Assembly: GCF_000972845.2 (NCBI RefSeq)
Contig: NC_040021.1
Span: 11,064,908-11,128,907 of the forward strand
Direction: 5' to 3'
DNA from: Larimichthys crocea
Lineage: Eukaryota > Chordata > Actinopteri > Sciaenidae
Length of the DNA: 64,000 nucleotides
The first letter of the stretch is position 1; each line of letters begins with the position of its first letter. The notes beneath the pieces were generated by a model. It was given only the letters and a program-made list of their open reading frames with translations, had not been told where the DNA came from and did no database searches. Below are positions 36,951 to 47,889 of the stretch, piece by piece. A program made the position numbers and the translations under genes.

Positions 36951-38218
36951 ATTCCTCTTTGCAGCCTCAGACTCCAGAAAATGATTTTGTCATGCAGTCC
37001 ACATACTTAATTTACAGTCAGCGTGAAAATGTAATCTCTCCAAACATCTGTTCACTTCTGACTCTCAAGACAAGAGCCTGTTTTTCTGCTCTGACGAGCT
37101 GCTTGTAAAAGTGATCAGCTGATTGGTGTCACCTTTCATTTAAATCAGGTCGTCATCGTTTGATTATAAAGGGACACAGAATTTAGCTTCTACAATACAT
37201 ATAGACTTCATACACTCGTTTTCCGAGGTCGCTTTATCACTGAGACACTAAAAATCTAAAATTTCACTCAAAACGTGGAGAATACATCACTGTGAAAGAC
37301 AAGCTTGTCGTGGCTTTAAGGTTGTTTTGTACAACACAGACGAGATGATGAATATGGATGAATGATGCATGATCTGTTCACATGTTGCAAAAGCTCAAGC
37401 GGGATACTAATTAAGCAATCTGCACCTCGTTGTGGCTCTTTCTTTGTATCAAGAGCATGAATCATGTCAAATAGCTGGCCTGAAGAGTGCAGTGTAAAAT
37501 CAATTAATAAAATATTCAAAGTAAAAAACAAATTGTTTATGTTGGAATTTTATAAATTACTGAGCCCACAAAGCTATTTTGCGTTATTGAAACTGGGCAG
37601 GAAATCTTTCAACTTAAATTTCGTCAAGGAAAATCAACTACTGCTCACAAACAATCATCAATACCTGTCCTTTAATTGTTAGATTACATAATTATTATTA
37701 GGAAACCTCTCAAGAAATTCAGGGAAAATTAAAGACCCATAACATAAAAACTTAACATTTTGTTTGTTTACCAAATAAGGGACTAAATGTTGCTGGTTAT
37801 TCTGATTTATCTGTCTGACTATTTTCCCTCTGGAAATGAACAAAGTTATCTAACCTAATCTAATTATTTAAAAGCAGTTTCAAAGCCCTTCCTACGGAAG
37901 CCCCAAATGGTCATACATTCATACATTTTATTTCCTCATTTTTTTTCGTGATTTAAATTAGTTTTCCCGAGATCTCAAGTTATGTGCGTAAATATATTTA
38001 TTTGTCGTAATGACAAATGTTGGTATCCTGAGAGAATGGGAATAATTTCCTTGTGATCTCAAGATAATGAAACTTTGTTTCCTGTTTCTCGGAGATAACA
38101 ATTAATTAATTTGAGATCTAAAGAAAATATAAGAATAGTCTAGTATATTAAATGATTGCAGGAAACATCATTCAGTGTATGAATGCATGACGGCAGAGGA
38201 CTTCCATACTTTTCCACA
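36951..38218. other. AT-rich intergenic DNA, no gene seen
   Basis: No coding signal. 37,060-37,180 is slightly more complex (AAGTGATCAGCTGATTGG palindromic core) and could be part of a regulatory block. Confidence 0.4.
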
Positions 38219-38226
38219 CTACCAAG

Positions 38227-39088
38227 TAGGGGTGGGCGATATATCGAATATACTCGATATATCGCGGCTTGTTCTACGTGAGATGTATGAAATGACTATA
38301 TCGCGACCATCGAGTACTTGTCACGTAAATGTTTTAAGTCGTCAGCATTTAATTCTCGGAGTTTTGCCTGTGTCACTCCTGGTGCTGCTCACAGCACGCA
38401 GCACACTGCCCCGCCCACCCAGAAAAATCCCCTGCGCGCATGCGTACTTTTTGTATCAGGTGAGGAGAGAAGTGAAGAGCCCGAGCGAGTTAATTGAAGA
38501 TGGAGAAGGACGACTTGGTTCCGAAGAAAAACAACTGCGGTCACGCCAGCCGTCTCTCGTTTTCGCGTGGTCACGTCAGCTGCTCCAATATTTTCAAGTG
38601 CGCCCTTATTGCGACTTTATGTCAAATACTTTGAGAAAACTGGGAAAGTCAGCGCTAGCTTACTGCAGCGTGTGGACACTTCCGGTTTTCAAAATAAGAC
38701 GTGGGTGTTAAATTTATTAAAGGTTTATTTATAAAATATGAAGAATGGTTAAAATTTGATTTAAAAAAGTGTGTTTCATAAGCCAAGTATGATTCTGCAC
38801 TGCTTCAGTGCTCATATGTACATTATGAAATATATTAAAAATTCATAAAAAATATGACAAGTGTTAAAATGCTATAAAAAGAGGTGTGTCTCATACAGCA
38901 AGTGTAAATCTACTGTTCTACATTGATTCTGAGCAATTACAATGCTATCAAGGTAATAATGACATTATTATTTATTAGAAATAATACAAAACAACAACAA
39001 CAACAAAAATATCGAGATATATATCGTGTATCGCGATATAGCTTAAAAATATCGAGATATTGGTTACAGGCCATATCGTGCAGCCCTA
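38227..39088 (+). mobile_element. non-autonomous hAT element with perfect target duplication
   Basis: Ends TAGGGGTGGGCGATAT and ATATCGTGCAGCCCTA, both followed by AT-rich subterminal CGATAT repeats. CTACCAAG occurs at 38219-38226 and 39089-39096, a perfect 8-base duplication indicating a fairly recent insertion. The middle has a weak remnant of a BED-finger exon (around 38,500-38,570) but no transposase. Confidence 0.92.
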
Positions 39089-39096
39089 CTACCAAG

Positions 39097-42000
39097 AATA
39101 CTATTCTTGTGACGAAACACTGAAGCTTTTATTTATTTAGTTGGCGTAAAAGTCCAATTTAAATATAGTGAATCTAAATATGCTGGAATCAGCCTCGGAA
39201 ACACCCAACATGTGTACGTTTTCAACTGTAGAACATATGTAAATTCCCTTAAGGTTGTTAAAATCACCATATGTCTACACAGTTATTCAGTCTGCATGGT
39301 GAAGTCAAACACTGTGCCGTAAGGATGCTTTGTATCATGAAGAAGCAAACTCATTTTCAGACACGTGAGCAGTTCAGCCTCCCTCCCTCCCTCCCTGTAC
39401 CAGCCACTCTGGACCATTACAGGCTGTAATTGTTATTTAATGGATTAAACATTCATCCTTCCTGTGTAAACCCCCAGAGGGCCGGATGACAGCCTCACCA
39501 TGTTCACACAGCTAAACACCCCCCCCCCCCCCCCTCCCATCACACACACCCGTCGACGCTCATTTGACGGCACTGTTTGTGCTTAAAATTCAATTACCCA
39601 CTTATTGATAGCTCTCTGGGGTGCTAAAGAAGTTGGCACGGTGCTGGTGGAAGGTGTGGATGATTTCCCAGGAGGCCTCAGTCTCCTCTGCACATCTCCA
39701 GCTGGATCTATTTCATGGCTTTACTCATCAGCAGCAGACGCAGATGGAGCATAAGCAGCCGTCATACACCTGCACACACCAGCGCACGCCGACATGGACA
39801 GACAGGTCACACACACACAGACATAATTTATTATTGTACATGCTCACGGTGTAAGAATAATAAGATATCTGGAGAGCTTTATGTGATGGTCAAAATTTGT
39901 TTTTTATAAAAATATCCCTCGGACAAGTGAACAAACTCATACAAGGATTCGGTTAGTATGTATGTAGTGTGTCAAGATCTCTTTAAATACTTCAATATCA
40001 ATTAATCTCACAATTATTTGATTTATCAATTAGTTGTTTCCATTCATAAAATGTCTGAAAATGACAAACACCATCACGGTTTATCATTTATTTTAGTTTT
40101 TTTCAGTTGCCAATTAATCTTCTGCTATTCAACTGATTGATTCATCTGACTTTTGCTAGATTTGAACTGCTAGAATAATAAATTCATTTTAGGAGGAGGA
40201 GAATTTAATTAAAAAAAGAGGTAAAATTCATGTTTAAATGTTGCCTCCTTTCAGTTTAGTCTCTTTTACTCTCATCTCAAAGTCATTTCTGCTGTTACGT
40301 CATGTTACAAAGGAGTGATGAGTAGATGACTGCATCTCCCTTCGTGTGACTGCTGTCCTTTCTTTTCTGAGGTTTTTGCGGTCCAAGTTTTGTTCGGCTG
40401 CATCTGGCAACTGCTAAATGTCTTCTCTAATCCATCCTCTTCACATATGTTTGCACTTCATTTATCTAATATTGACGTTCTGTCTCCAGATTGTATTGTC
40501 ACCATTGTCACTCTTTATAACCTGTTTAACATCTTTTGCGTGTCGGTTCATCCTGGAAGGCAAATATAAGCCATATAAGTTAACTTGACTTCATATTTAA
40601 AAGTGTCTGTTCCTGAATAATGGTAGTTTGGCCAACAACTAACTGAAGAAGTTAAAACACAATATATACCACTGAAAATATTACAAACACATGACTAAAA
40701 TCCACATTAGGTTGGAAAATTAGACATATATATTGCTGCAAGTTGAAACTACTACTAATGATAAAGAGAATAAATCTATTTCTTAGATGTTCATGCCTCT
40801 TATGTGATGGAAAAACAAGGCCTTGACATAAATTATGAATTTGTTCTTACTGGTTACAATGATGATTGATGATTATTGATGATAATGAGCCACATTGCTC
40901 TCTATACCGTCTGTAAAACATGCTTGTTTTTCATTCATTTAGATGCAACAAATCAGCACTTGCTATGCGTTTCGCCTAAAAGCCACAGGTAGTGCCCCAC
41001 AGGTTTGCCACGCGTCCTTCAAGTCCCCTGAGGCCTATGGGGGCCCCGCAGGAACGCTCGGCTTGCCGCCAGCCTCTTTCCCCCGCTAATTACAGCACTC
41101 ATCTCCGCTCACCCATGGGACGCCACTGCTCTGATGACAACACGCTGCACAGTTTGGGGCTCTGCATCACCCGGCAACAACAGCTGGGGCTGCCGGCTGC
41201 ACGTCAATACCCAAGGTGGGGCAAAAGGAATAATGATGTGTGTGTGTGTTGGGGGGAGGTGGTATGATGCATTCATTCATACCAAGCAGGGAGAATTTTG
41301 TTGCTGTTTTGCAGAAAATTTTATTTTAATCCTGCTTTGATTGAGTACCTGTGAAACTTTAACACAACATGCTGCATATAACAACATATAATCTAACATG
41401 ATTAGAAAATAAAGGTGAATCTTGTTGTCCTTTGATTTGATAGGGTCAGACTACAGCTTACGTGTCCCTACGGATGACACTGGATCGATGAGTTCTATAC
41501 ATACTGTACTCCTCTCCGTGTGATTGCACTGACTGTTCATTAGCAGGGAGCTGGGCTTTAATGGCCTGCACACTTCTGTCAGCCGTAAATCTCCAGACTC
41601 CACCCAGGTTTGCTCCCCTGTCTCATCAAAAGGGCTGTGAAGAATGAAGTCAGCGTGATGAAAAAGAGAATGAGATTTATCTGCTCCCTCCTCCTACTCT
41701 TCTACGCAGCAAGACGAGCTCATGAGCACAGAAAAATGACAAGAGGGACCTCGACAAGGAACGCCCAGAAATGTGATGATGCTACTGGATGTGTTTGAGA
41801 TGCTGATGAGCCTTGCTGGCCAAAGACAGTGGCATCGATGTGTCTTTCTGTCACGTCTAAACGTGCTTCCTGCAAGTAAGGTGTGGTGGGGTTTGAGAGC
41901 AGAAACTCAGCAGGAGAAAGATAGAAGCGAGGGTTCATTTTGTGTTCAGGGGCAGAAATCAGACAGACAGGCAAAAAGGCGAAAAGACCAGCCTGCTTGT

Positions 42001-42980
42001 TTTCTGTGCAGAAACTGTTTTAATATAAGACAATTTTCTTTTTGAAGAAACAACAAGCGCAATCTGTGGAAACTGTTACATTATTTATTATTTCACACCT
42101 ATTATATACCTACTAATCTAAATCTAAAGCTTGTTATTACTTTAGCATTACGCTTGTTTTCATTCAGGCCAAACATACTGAGCCTGAACTTCTTTTTAGA
42201 GGAAGGACTATTATTATAAACACATAAAATAGTGATTCTCTACTTTATTTTTTAAAACTTTATTGCAGTGATTCAACACAGAGAGCAAGAACACTGACAG
42301 GCATGGATGTTAGTCAGTGTTGCAGCTTTAAGAAAAATACTATTAATGTTCATCACATTTGTTTTGAAAGATGACTTTTATGATTTAACTAGAACAGCAT
42401 AATTTGAAAATACAGAATGTTTTGGATGTTTGGAGACCTTTTCTTAATCATTTATCAGAAACCGTAGACTCCTAGTCCAGGTTTTGTTTGTTTATTCCAC
42501 GTATTATTTAGTTATTATTTAGTATTTAGTTATTTTTTGATTTTTTTTTCTTTTCATTTGTGAAAACTGAATAATAATATATTTTTTTCAATTGAAAATG
42601 ATTGCTCAGTATTGCAACTTTAACTAGGAGGCTGGGAAGGTTTTTTTAATACATGTAATAAATCAGTCAATTTACTGTCTGATATGATATTAATGTTATC
42701 GTTAGAAGTTTAAAGTGCTGTATTCAGAGTCAGATTATACCACTCTCGTTGGATGTTTTGTCTCTTGTATAATAGGCAGATGAATCATTATTTTTCTAGT
42801 GTTAAACTGAGAACAGATATGTCACATAATGTTGCCCACTTCTCTCCTTTCAGAGGGGCTAATTGACAGAAAATGTTGTTTGACAGTTAGATGATGTCAT
42901 GGTCTGACCGGCGAGTATGACGCAGTGGAGAGTGAAGACATGTTGCTGTGTCCCATTCATTCTGACCTTTTTTTTCCCCT
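39097..42980. other. intergenic DNA with scattered candidate regulatory blocks
   Basis: Poly-C run at 39,520-39,535. 39,600-39,740 and 40,985-41,220 are GC-richer, repeat-free and contain CCCGCTAATTACAGC. They may be conserved non-coding elements. The remainder is AT-rich. I see no exon with coding character. Confidence 0.35.
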
Positions 42981-42984
42981 GCAG

Positions 42985-43131
42985 TTCCAGGTCAAGAAAT
43001 TTAGGTCAGAGAACAATGCACTCTCTCTGTTGGACCAAAGCAGGGTGCCAAAAACCCTTCTCATGCTCCCCAATGACCCTCTTCCAAAGCCTTCACATCC
43101 AACCATGCAACGCAACATTACACTTGGCTGA
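42985..43131 (+). CDS. possible orphan terminal exon
   Basis: Preceded by a strong acceptor (a T-run then CCCCTGCAG), then 48 open codons beginning FQVKKFRSENNALSLLDQ and ending MQRNITLG before a stop. I do not recognise it and find no upstream partner exons in the window, so it may be chance or part of a conserved non-coding element. The overlapping minus-strand frame is also open, which weakens the coding case. Confidence 0.2.
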   Translation, partial: FQVKKFRSENNALSLLDQSRVPKTLLMLPNDPLPKPSHPTMQRNITLG

Positions 43132-43727
43132 CACACCAAAACTCCCAGAGGATTTAAGGAGGGCTGTTTTATGCCTTTAAATAAAGCAGGGTGGGGAGTC
43201 ACCTTGTGGTTAGATATTACAATTACACTGTATCTGTATAGGGATTTAAGACTTCTAAGAAAAAGACATCATGAAAATTGCATTTCATGGTTCTAGTATT
43301 TCTAACCAGAAAGAAATAATAATTAAATAATAAACAAATAATTTTTATGTCAATAAATAAATACAGATTCAGTATATTTTCCCACTGTCATTTAGAAACA
43401 ATATCCATTTAGCCTTTCGTTTTGGTACATAAAATGTACAGTACATGTAAATGTAAAGTTAACCTAATAAAATAGAATATGAAAATATGAAAAATCCATA
43501 AGAGTTTTCTTTACATGGGTTGCTCGTTCAGTTAATCTATGTGTCAGCCTGTGTCAGTTTGAGTGTTTCTTTTGATTACACTTTAAGTACATTACCAACA
43601 CACATAAAAAAAATCCACTTTTTTTTATGTAGTGTGTAGTTTTTTTTTAAATAGCAAAGATCTGTAGGCTACAAGCCCTTAATTTGGCTCATCTCCTTAC
43701 TGTAAATTTAGAAAGTAAGAGGTCACT

Positions 43728-44200
43728 AAGAGATCCAGTATGTAACATTTACGAGTCTCTATTTGCAGAATATGAATATGAAATCAAATATAATCATCAT
43801 AACTTTCATTAGTGTGTAATCATCTTAAAATAAGATGTAAAATAAGAGTAATCATCTTAAAATAGTCACCCACAGGTTTCTGAAGAGCTGTTTTGAAACT
43901 CAAAATCTGTGCCACCATGTTGGCTGTCCTGACTCTTCCACCTCCAGGCTAATCCAAAAAATCGGCAAAGACGTGGCATGTCTGGTTGCTTTGAATGGGT
44001 GAGTTAAATAGAAATTCACCATCAGTACAGTTGTCATGAACAGGGAAATTAGCTATAGAGAACAAAACAATTGTTTGTACCAGGCTGTAGACATGTTTAT
44101 TTCTGCAGTTAAGTTGGACATTTTAACATGAAGACTTATGGAGACTGACTCACTTCTGGAGCCAGCCTCAAGTGGACGAGAAGAGGAAGTGCAGTTTTTG
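43728..44200. repeat. composite interspersed repeat, copy 2
   Basis: Begins GAGATCCAGTATGTAACATTT (MITE terminus) and continues at 44,030-44,165 with the CAGTTGTCATGAACAGGGAA unit also present at 20,450. Confidence 0.65.
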
Positions 44201-44454
44201 GCACTACAATGGTCACCTCACTTTATAGCCACAGAGGTTGCTGCTTGGTCCCATTTATACAGAAAAAAATAAAAGATAAAAAAAATGTTTTATCCGTCCA
44301 TCATCTTCATCAGGAAGACTTTATTCTGTCTAAATCCTCCTTTGTTTATTTAGTAGTAATTGGTAAAGTGATTGGCTGGTTTACTACAAACCAGCCAATC
44401 AGAAACAAGTCGAATCATGTTTGTTTGCTCCTGCTACTTCTCGTCATAATGCCT

Positions 44455-44760
44455 GAACAACCCTGACTCCTTTTGCTGTATTTGTGGTAGTTGCACCATT
44501 CCAAGTCAGAGGGCAAACATCAGAGCATTTGTCAAACAAGCATATTTTACATATTTTAAAGTAAAACTAGGTGATCAAGACAAGCCATGGGCCCCTCACA
44601 AAGTGTGCAAGCAGTGTGTCGAGAGTTTACGGATGTGGACCAAAGGAACATGTGAAAAGTTGGCATTTGGTATCCCAATGGTTTGACGAGAGCAAAAAGA
44701 TCATTGCACAGACTGTTACTTTTGTTTAGTGAAAACAAGCACATATCTGTTAAGTACAGT
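44455..44760 (+). pseudogene. fragment of a repeated fish ORF (CxxC-type, transposon-associated)
   Basis: One frame reads FCCICGSCTIPSQRANIRAF, LGDQDKPWAPHKVC, then after a TGA stop ends DCYFCLVKT. Paired cysteines (CCIC, CKQC, CYFC) and the PWAPH motif are familiar to me from a repetitive protein found in fish and invertebrate genomes. The premature stop (about 44686) and loss of the rest make it a dead fragment. Confidence 0.55.
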
Positions 44761-44889
44761 ATATTTCATATTTTTTAAGAAAACGCGGATCCTATAGTTC
44801 ATAAACTTTACACAGTAGAGAAATCAGAGATCCGTTTTGGACTCCGTACCTAAAAAAATAGTTACAAACAGCTTTCAGACCTAACTCAA

Positions 44890-45137
44890 CAAAAAATGTG
44901 TTCCCCAGTGTTATCCATGATTACATTTAGGGTGTTTGTTTGCGCGCGCTGGGCCCCCATAGCCCAGCGCGCGCGCGCGCGCAGTGGGCTTGTTGCACGA
45001 CCACGCGCAGCGACAGCCCGCCGAGCCCGCGCGCTCGACGCAAGGAGCGCGATGGCGTCACTTTTGGCGCGCGTGTACCCTCCTCGAGCCCCCTGTGCCA
45101 CCGTGCCGACATCAAAGACTTCATTTAAGATTTCAGC
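44890..45137 (+). promoter_or_regulatory. CpG-rich promoter of the MADF-BESS gene
   Basis: About 190 bases very rich in CpG immediately upstream of the 45138 start codon, contrasting sharply with the AT-rich neighbourhood. No TATA box. Consistent with a small CpG island. Confidence 0.6.
44942..44974. repeat. 13-bp perfect GC hairpin
   Basis: GCGCGCGCTGGGC, a 7-base loop, and GCCCAGCGCGCGC form a perfect 13-base stem in the CpG-rich promoter region of the MADF gene, continuing into a (GC)n run that could adopt Z-DNA. Confidence 0.9.
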
Positions 45138-47273
45138 ATGGACCCCTTCGAGTGTAAACTGGCCGAACAGGTACGCAGGTACAAACACCTGTACGACCCC
45201 TCACAGCGAGCCCACAGGGACGGCCGGGTAGCGTTAAAGTCGTGGAGAAAGATAGCCAGCACACTGCAGAGAGAGGAGGCGTTTTGTCGTAAGGCGTGGA
45301 AGAACACGAGGGACCGCTTCGTCAAGGCGAAGAAGAGGACTCGTGGGAAGGGTGGTGTAAACAAAGGGGTCCCGTCCATCCTGGTGGAGCTGGAGTGGCT
45401 GTCCCGGTTCGTTAAACATCGAGTGGTGGACAGTGACTTCAACTTGGAGGTACAGTACACAGATATAATGCTGCCATTGACGTCCTCTCACTCTGTTGTA
45501 GTTTATTTGTGTTTGTGTAGCACGTGTGTTCATTCGTAACTAACCACTGACCTCCCATGTGTGATATCTGCTGCTTATGGCCACAAATATTGTGTTTGCA
45601 CTGCATATATCCATCATTATCATTTCTGGTTGTTTTACCTTTGTTCTTCAGGGGTTCATCTTTCTTAAAGGCTCAGTGTGTAACTATTAGCAGAAATATA
45701 ATATAACATGCATAACTATGTTTTCAGAGATATACAATCAACTTATTACCTTTAAAATCAACTTTGTTGTCCACACTGCCTTAAGTACGGAAGCGCATTG
45801 CTGCCACCTTTCAAAAAATAATTTGGCTCAGTATCACGTAATTACGTGAAAAGTTTGATAATTATAACGTGATATGAAATTATCATGTTATATATGGTGA
45901 TATTTTCACGTTATAACATAAAAACATCAAGTATGGTTTCACTTGAGATCAGATCAATAAGAAACGATGCAACCTCAAGAGGGTCGGATTCATTCTTTCT
46001 TTGGTACAACCCCATGTTCTTCAAAATCCTTCGGAGAGTACGCATACTAATAACAATGTCATCTACATCTACAACAACTGCAGTATGTCACCATGTCTCA
46101 AACCAAAATTAAAGTATAATTGAATTAAGTTATGTAGACGAGCCATAGTCAGTTTACGGACTGAACCATGCCGTGAGGGACGCGTGTTGGTAAACTTATG
46201 AAATCAAGTAAAACTATACTTGATGTTTTCACGTTATAATGTGATAAATATCGCATTATAACGTGAAACTTTTCACGTAATTACATGATACTGTGCCGAA
46301 TTTTTTTGGGGGTGGCAGCAATGCGCTTCCGTACTTAAGTACAGGGCATACAGAGAAATTTAACTTTCCCCTCGTATCTCTGGTGCAAAAACAATCAATA
46401 AATATTAAATGTAAAAATATATACACAGTGTAAAGTGATATAAAAAAAGGGAGGGCAAATATAACAAGAAGTAAATGACCTTTTATATTTACATATGGAG
46501 CGGGACCTCTTACACGGAGCCTGCCACCTTGCACCACCATGTTTGCTACAGTAGCTGGACAGTTTTTAATCAACACAACAAAAAACAGGGGAGCAGCAAT
46601 CTTTGCATCAAAGTGAATATTTGTCCAGTGTAAATATATGTCTTTAATTAAAAAACAGGCGGTTGTATCGACAACCTCTTTTGGCACATGAAGGCCACCG
46701 TAGCTTCTCTAGTGGTAAGCAGGAGGATAGTTGAATCTGCAATCTCACCACTATATGCCACTAAAACATTGTACCTTTTTTTAATTAAAGGATGATGGTG
46801 CAGAACTCAACAATGAAGTCCAGAAGACACCAGGAAACTCCGACACACAAGACTCCACAGAAGATTATCCACCCGTATCTCCATCATCATACTCAGCATC
46901 ACCCTCAGCCTTAGCAGAGATGACATCCTGTGGCAGTCCTTCACCCTCTGTGAGGGACTCGCCGTCTCCCCTGACTCTCCTCACCGCTGCTGCGACCCAG
47001 TCCATCAATTCATGCCTGCTCTCCCCTGTGCCGCACCATGTTCCCAGCCCTAAAGCCCCAGCATCTCCTCGCACCACAGATTGTGTCCTCTGTGCAGAGC
47101 ACCAGGACCAAGAGAGACAGAAAATTACTCAGCAGGACAATGCAGACTCTCGGTTTGTCGAAGTAATCAAGGACATGCTGGCTAATGTTAACCCAGTGCA
47201 TAAACCAGATGTTAAGTTTAAAATATACCAGTTGCTGTTCGAGGCAGAAAAGGACTTCCCAAGAGAATCTTGA
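45138..47273 (+). CDS. MADF-BESS domain DNA-binding protein
   Basis: Two coding exons (45138-45449 and 46791-47273) join in phase 0, giving 264 residues. The N-terminal MADF (Myb/SANT-like) domain spans about 4-95 with conserved aromatics (HLYD, SWRKIA, WKNTRDRF). A Ser/Pro-rich linker follows, then a C-terminal BESS-type motif at about 226-255 (VIKDMLANVNPVH...KFKIYQLLFEA). MADF-BESS proteins bind DNA through MADF and partners through BESS. In fish many are related to the accessory DNA-binding proteins of PIF/Harbinger elements. The 1.3 kb intron is almost entirely a MITE with a second element inside it. AATAAA signals lie at about 47297-47325. The frame is intact throughout, which argues for a functional, possibly domesticated, gene. 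Convergent with the zinc-finger gene at 47.9-51.3 kb. Confidence 0.8.
45665..46783. mobile_element. MITE filling the intron of the MADF gene
   Basis: Left end TTAAAGGCTCAGTGTGTAAC, right end ...CATTGTACCTTTTTTTAA in inverted orientation. Internal sequence (CATATGGAGCGGGACCTCTT) matches a common fish family. It is interrupted at 45785-46334 by another element. The right end lies only about 7 bases before the splice acceptor at 46790. Confidence 0.7.
45785..46334. mobile_element. TTAA-type inverted-repeat element nested in the MITE
   Basis: A perfect 24-base terminal inverted repeat starts GTACGGAAGCGCATTGCTGC and is flanked by TTAA on both sides (45781-45784 and 46335-46338). Subterminal inverted similarity (ACGTAATTACGTGAAAAGTT; ACTTGATGTTTTCACGTTAT) extends over about 150 bases per arm. 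TTAA duplication suggests a piggyBac-mobilised non-autonomous element. No transposase present. Confidence 0.85.
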
Positions 47274-47889
47274 ATAATATAAAACTTGCGTGCCAACAAT
47301 AAATAAAATGTTGTAAATAAAAATGTTTTGTATTCACAATGTTTGTGTGTGTGGCTTGCTTTCACAAAATATATAATGACCTGTGCTGACTTCAAGTCTG
47401 CAGTTACACTCTGCTCCAACAGGTTGTTGTTTCAAGTGAGAAGCCTCCTCTGCTCACCTGGCAGAGGATGTCCCTTCCCATCAACAATCTTGGGTGAATT
47501 GTATCAGGCCGATGCATCGATGTCAGACGGCAGTCCCAAAATCGTCCGGTGGGTAGCCAGGTTTACTGAAAACGTGTCCGTGTACACGACACGGTAAATT
47601 GCTGTATAGAAAGGTTATGTCATTATGTTACATGTTTATAATATTGTACAAAATAATTGCTTGGACTTTTTTTTTTTGTAAGAAAATGTTTTATTATGTC
47701 CTATAAGTAGAAACAAAGAAAAACAACAAGGTAAATACACTAAACACGCAGAAATAATAAAATAAAACTGAATCACACTTTTGGCCTTGATGAGGACATT
47801 GATTTATCATGTGCAAATGTATTTAAATAAAAAATAAGAAGCATAACCCAAACAGTTCACTGTACCTTTTGCTTTAGCAGCTCATCTAC
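47274..47889. other. convergent 3' ends of MADF and zinc-finger genes
   Basis: Holds the AATAAA signals of the MADF gene (from 47297). On the minus strand, after the stop of the zinc-finger gene the frame stays open for eight codons to a donor-like GTACAG (47865). A candidate last exon starts near 47704 (CTACTTATAG acceptor) with an ATAATAAAAC signal and an A-run. Confidence 0.4.

Noticed and set aside
44896..45231. Overlapping Arg/Ala-rich ORFs on both strands at 45 kb
   Set aside because: They are by-products of the CpG-rich promoter and first exon of the MADF gene. Only the frame from 45138 shows domain conservation.
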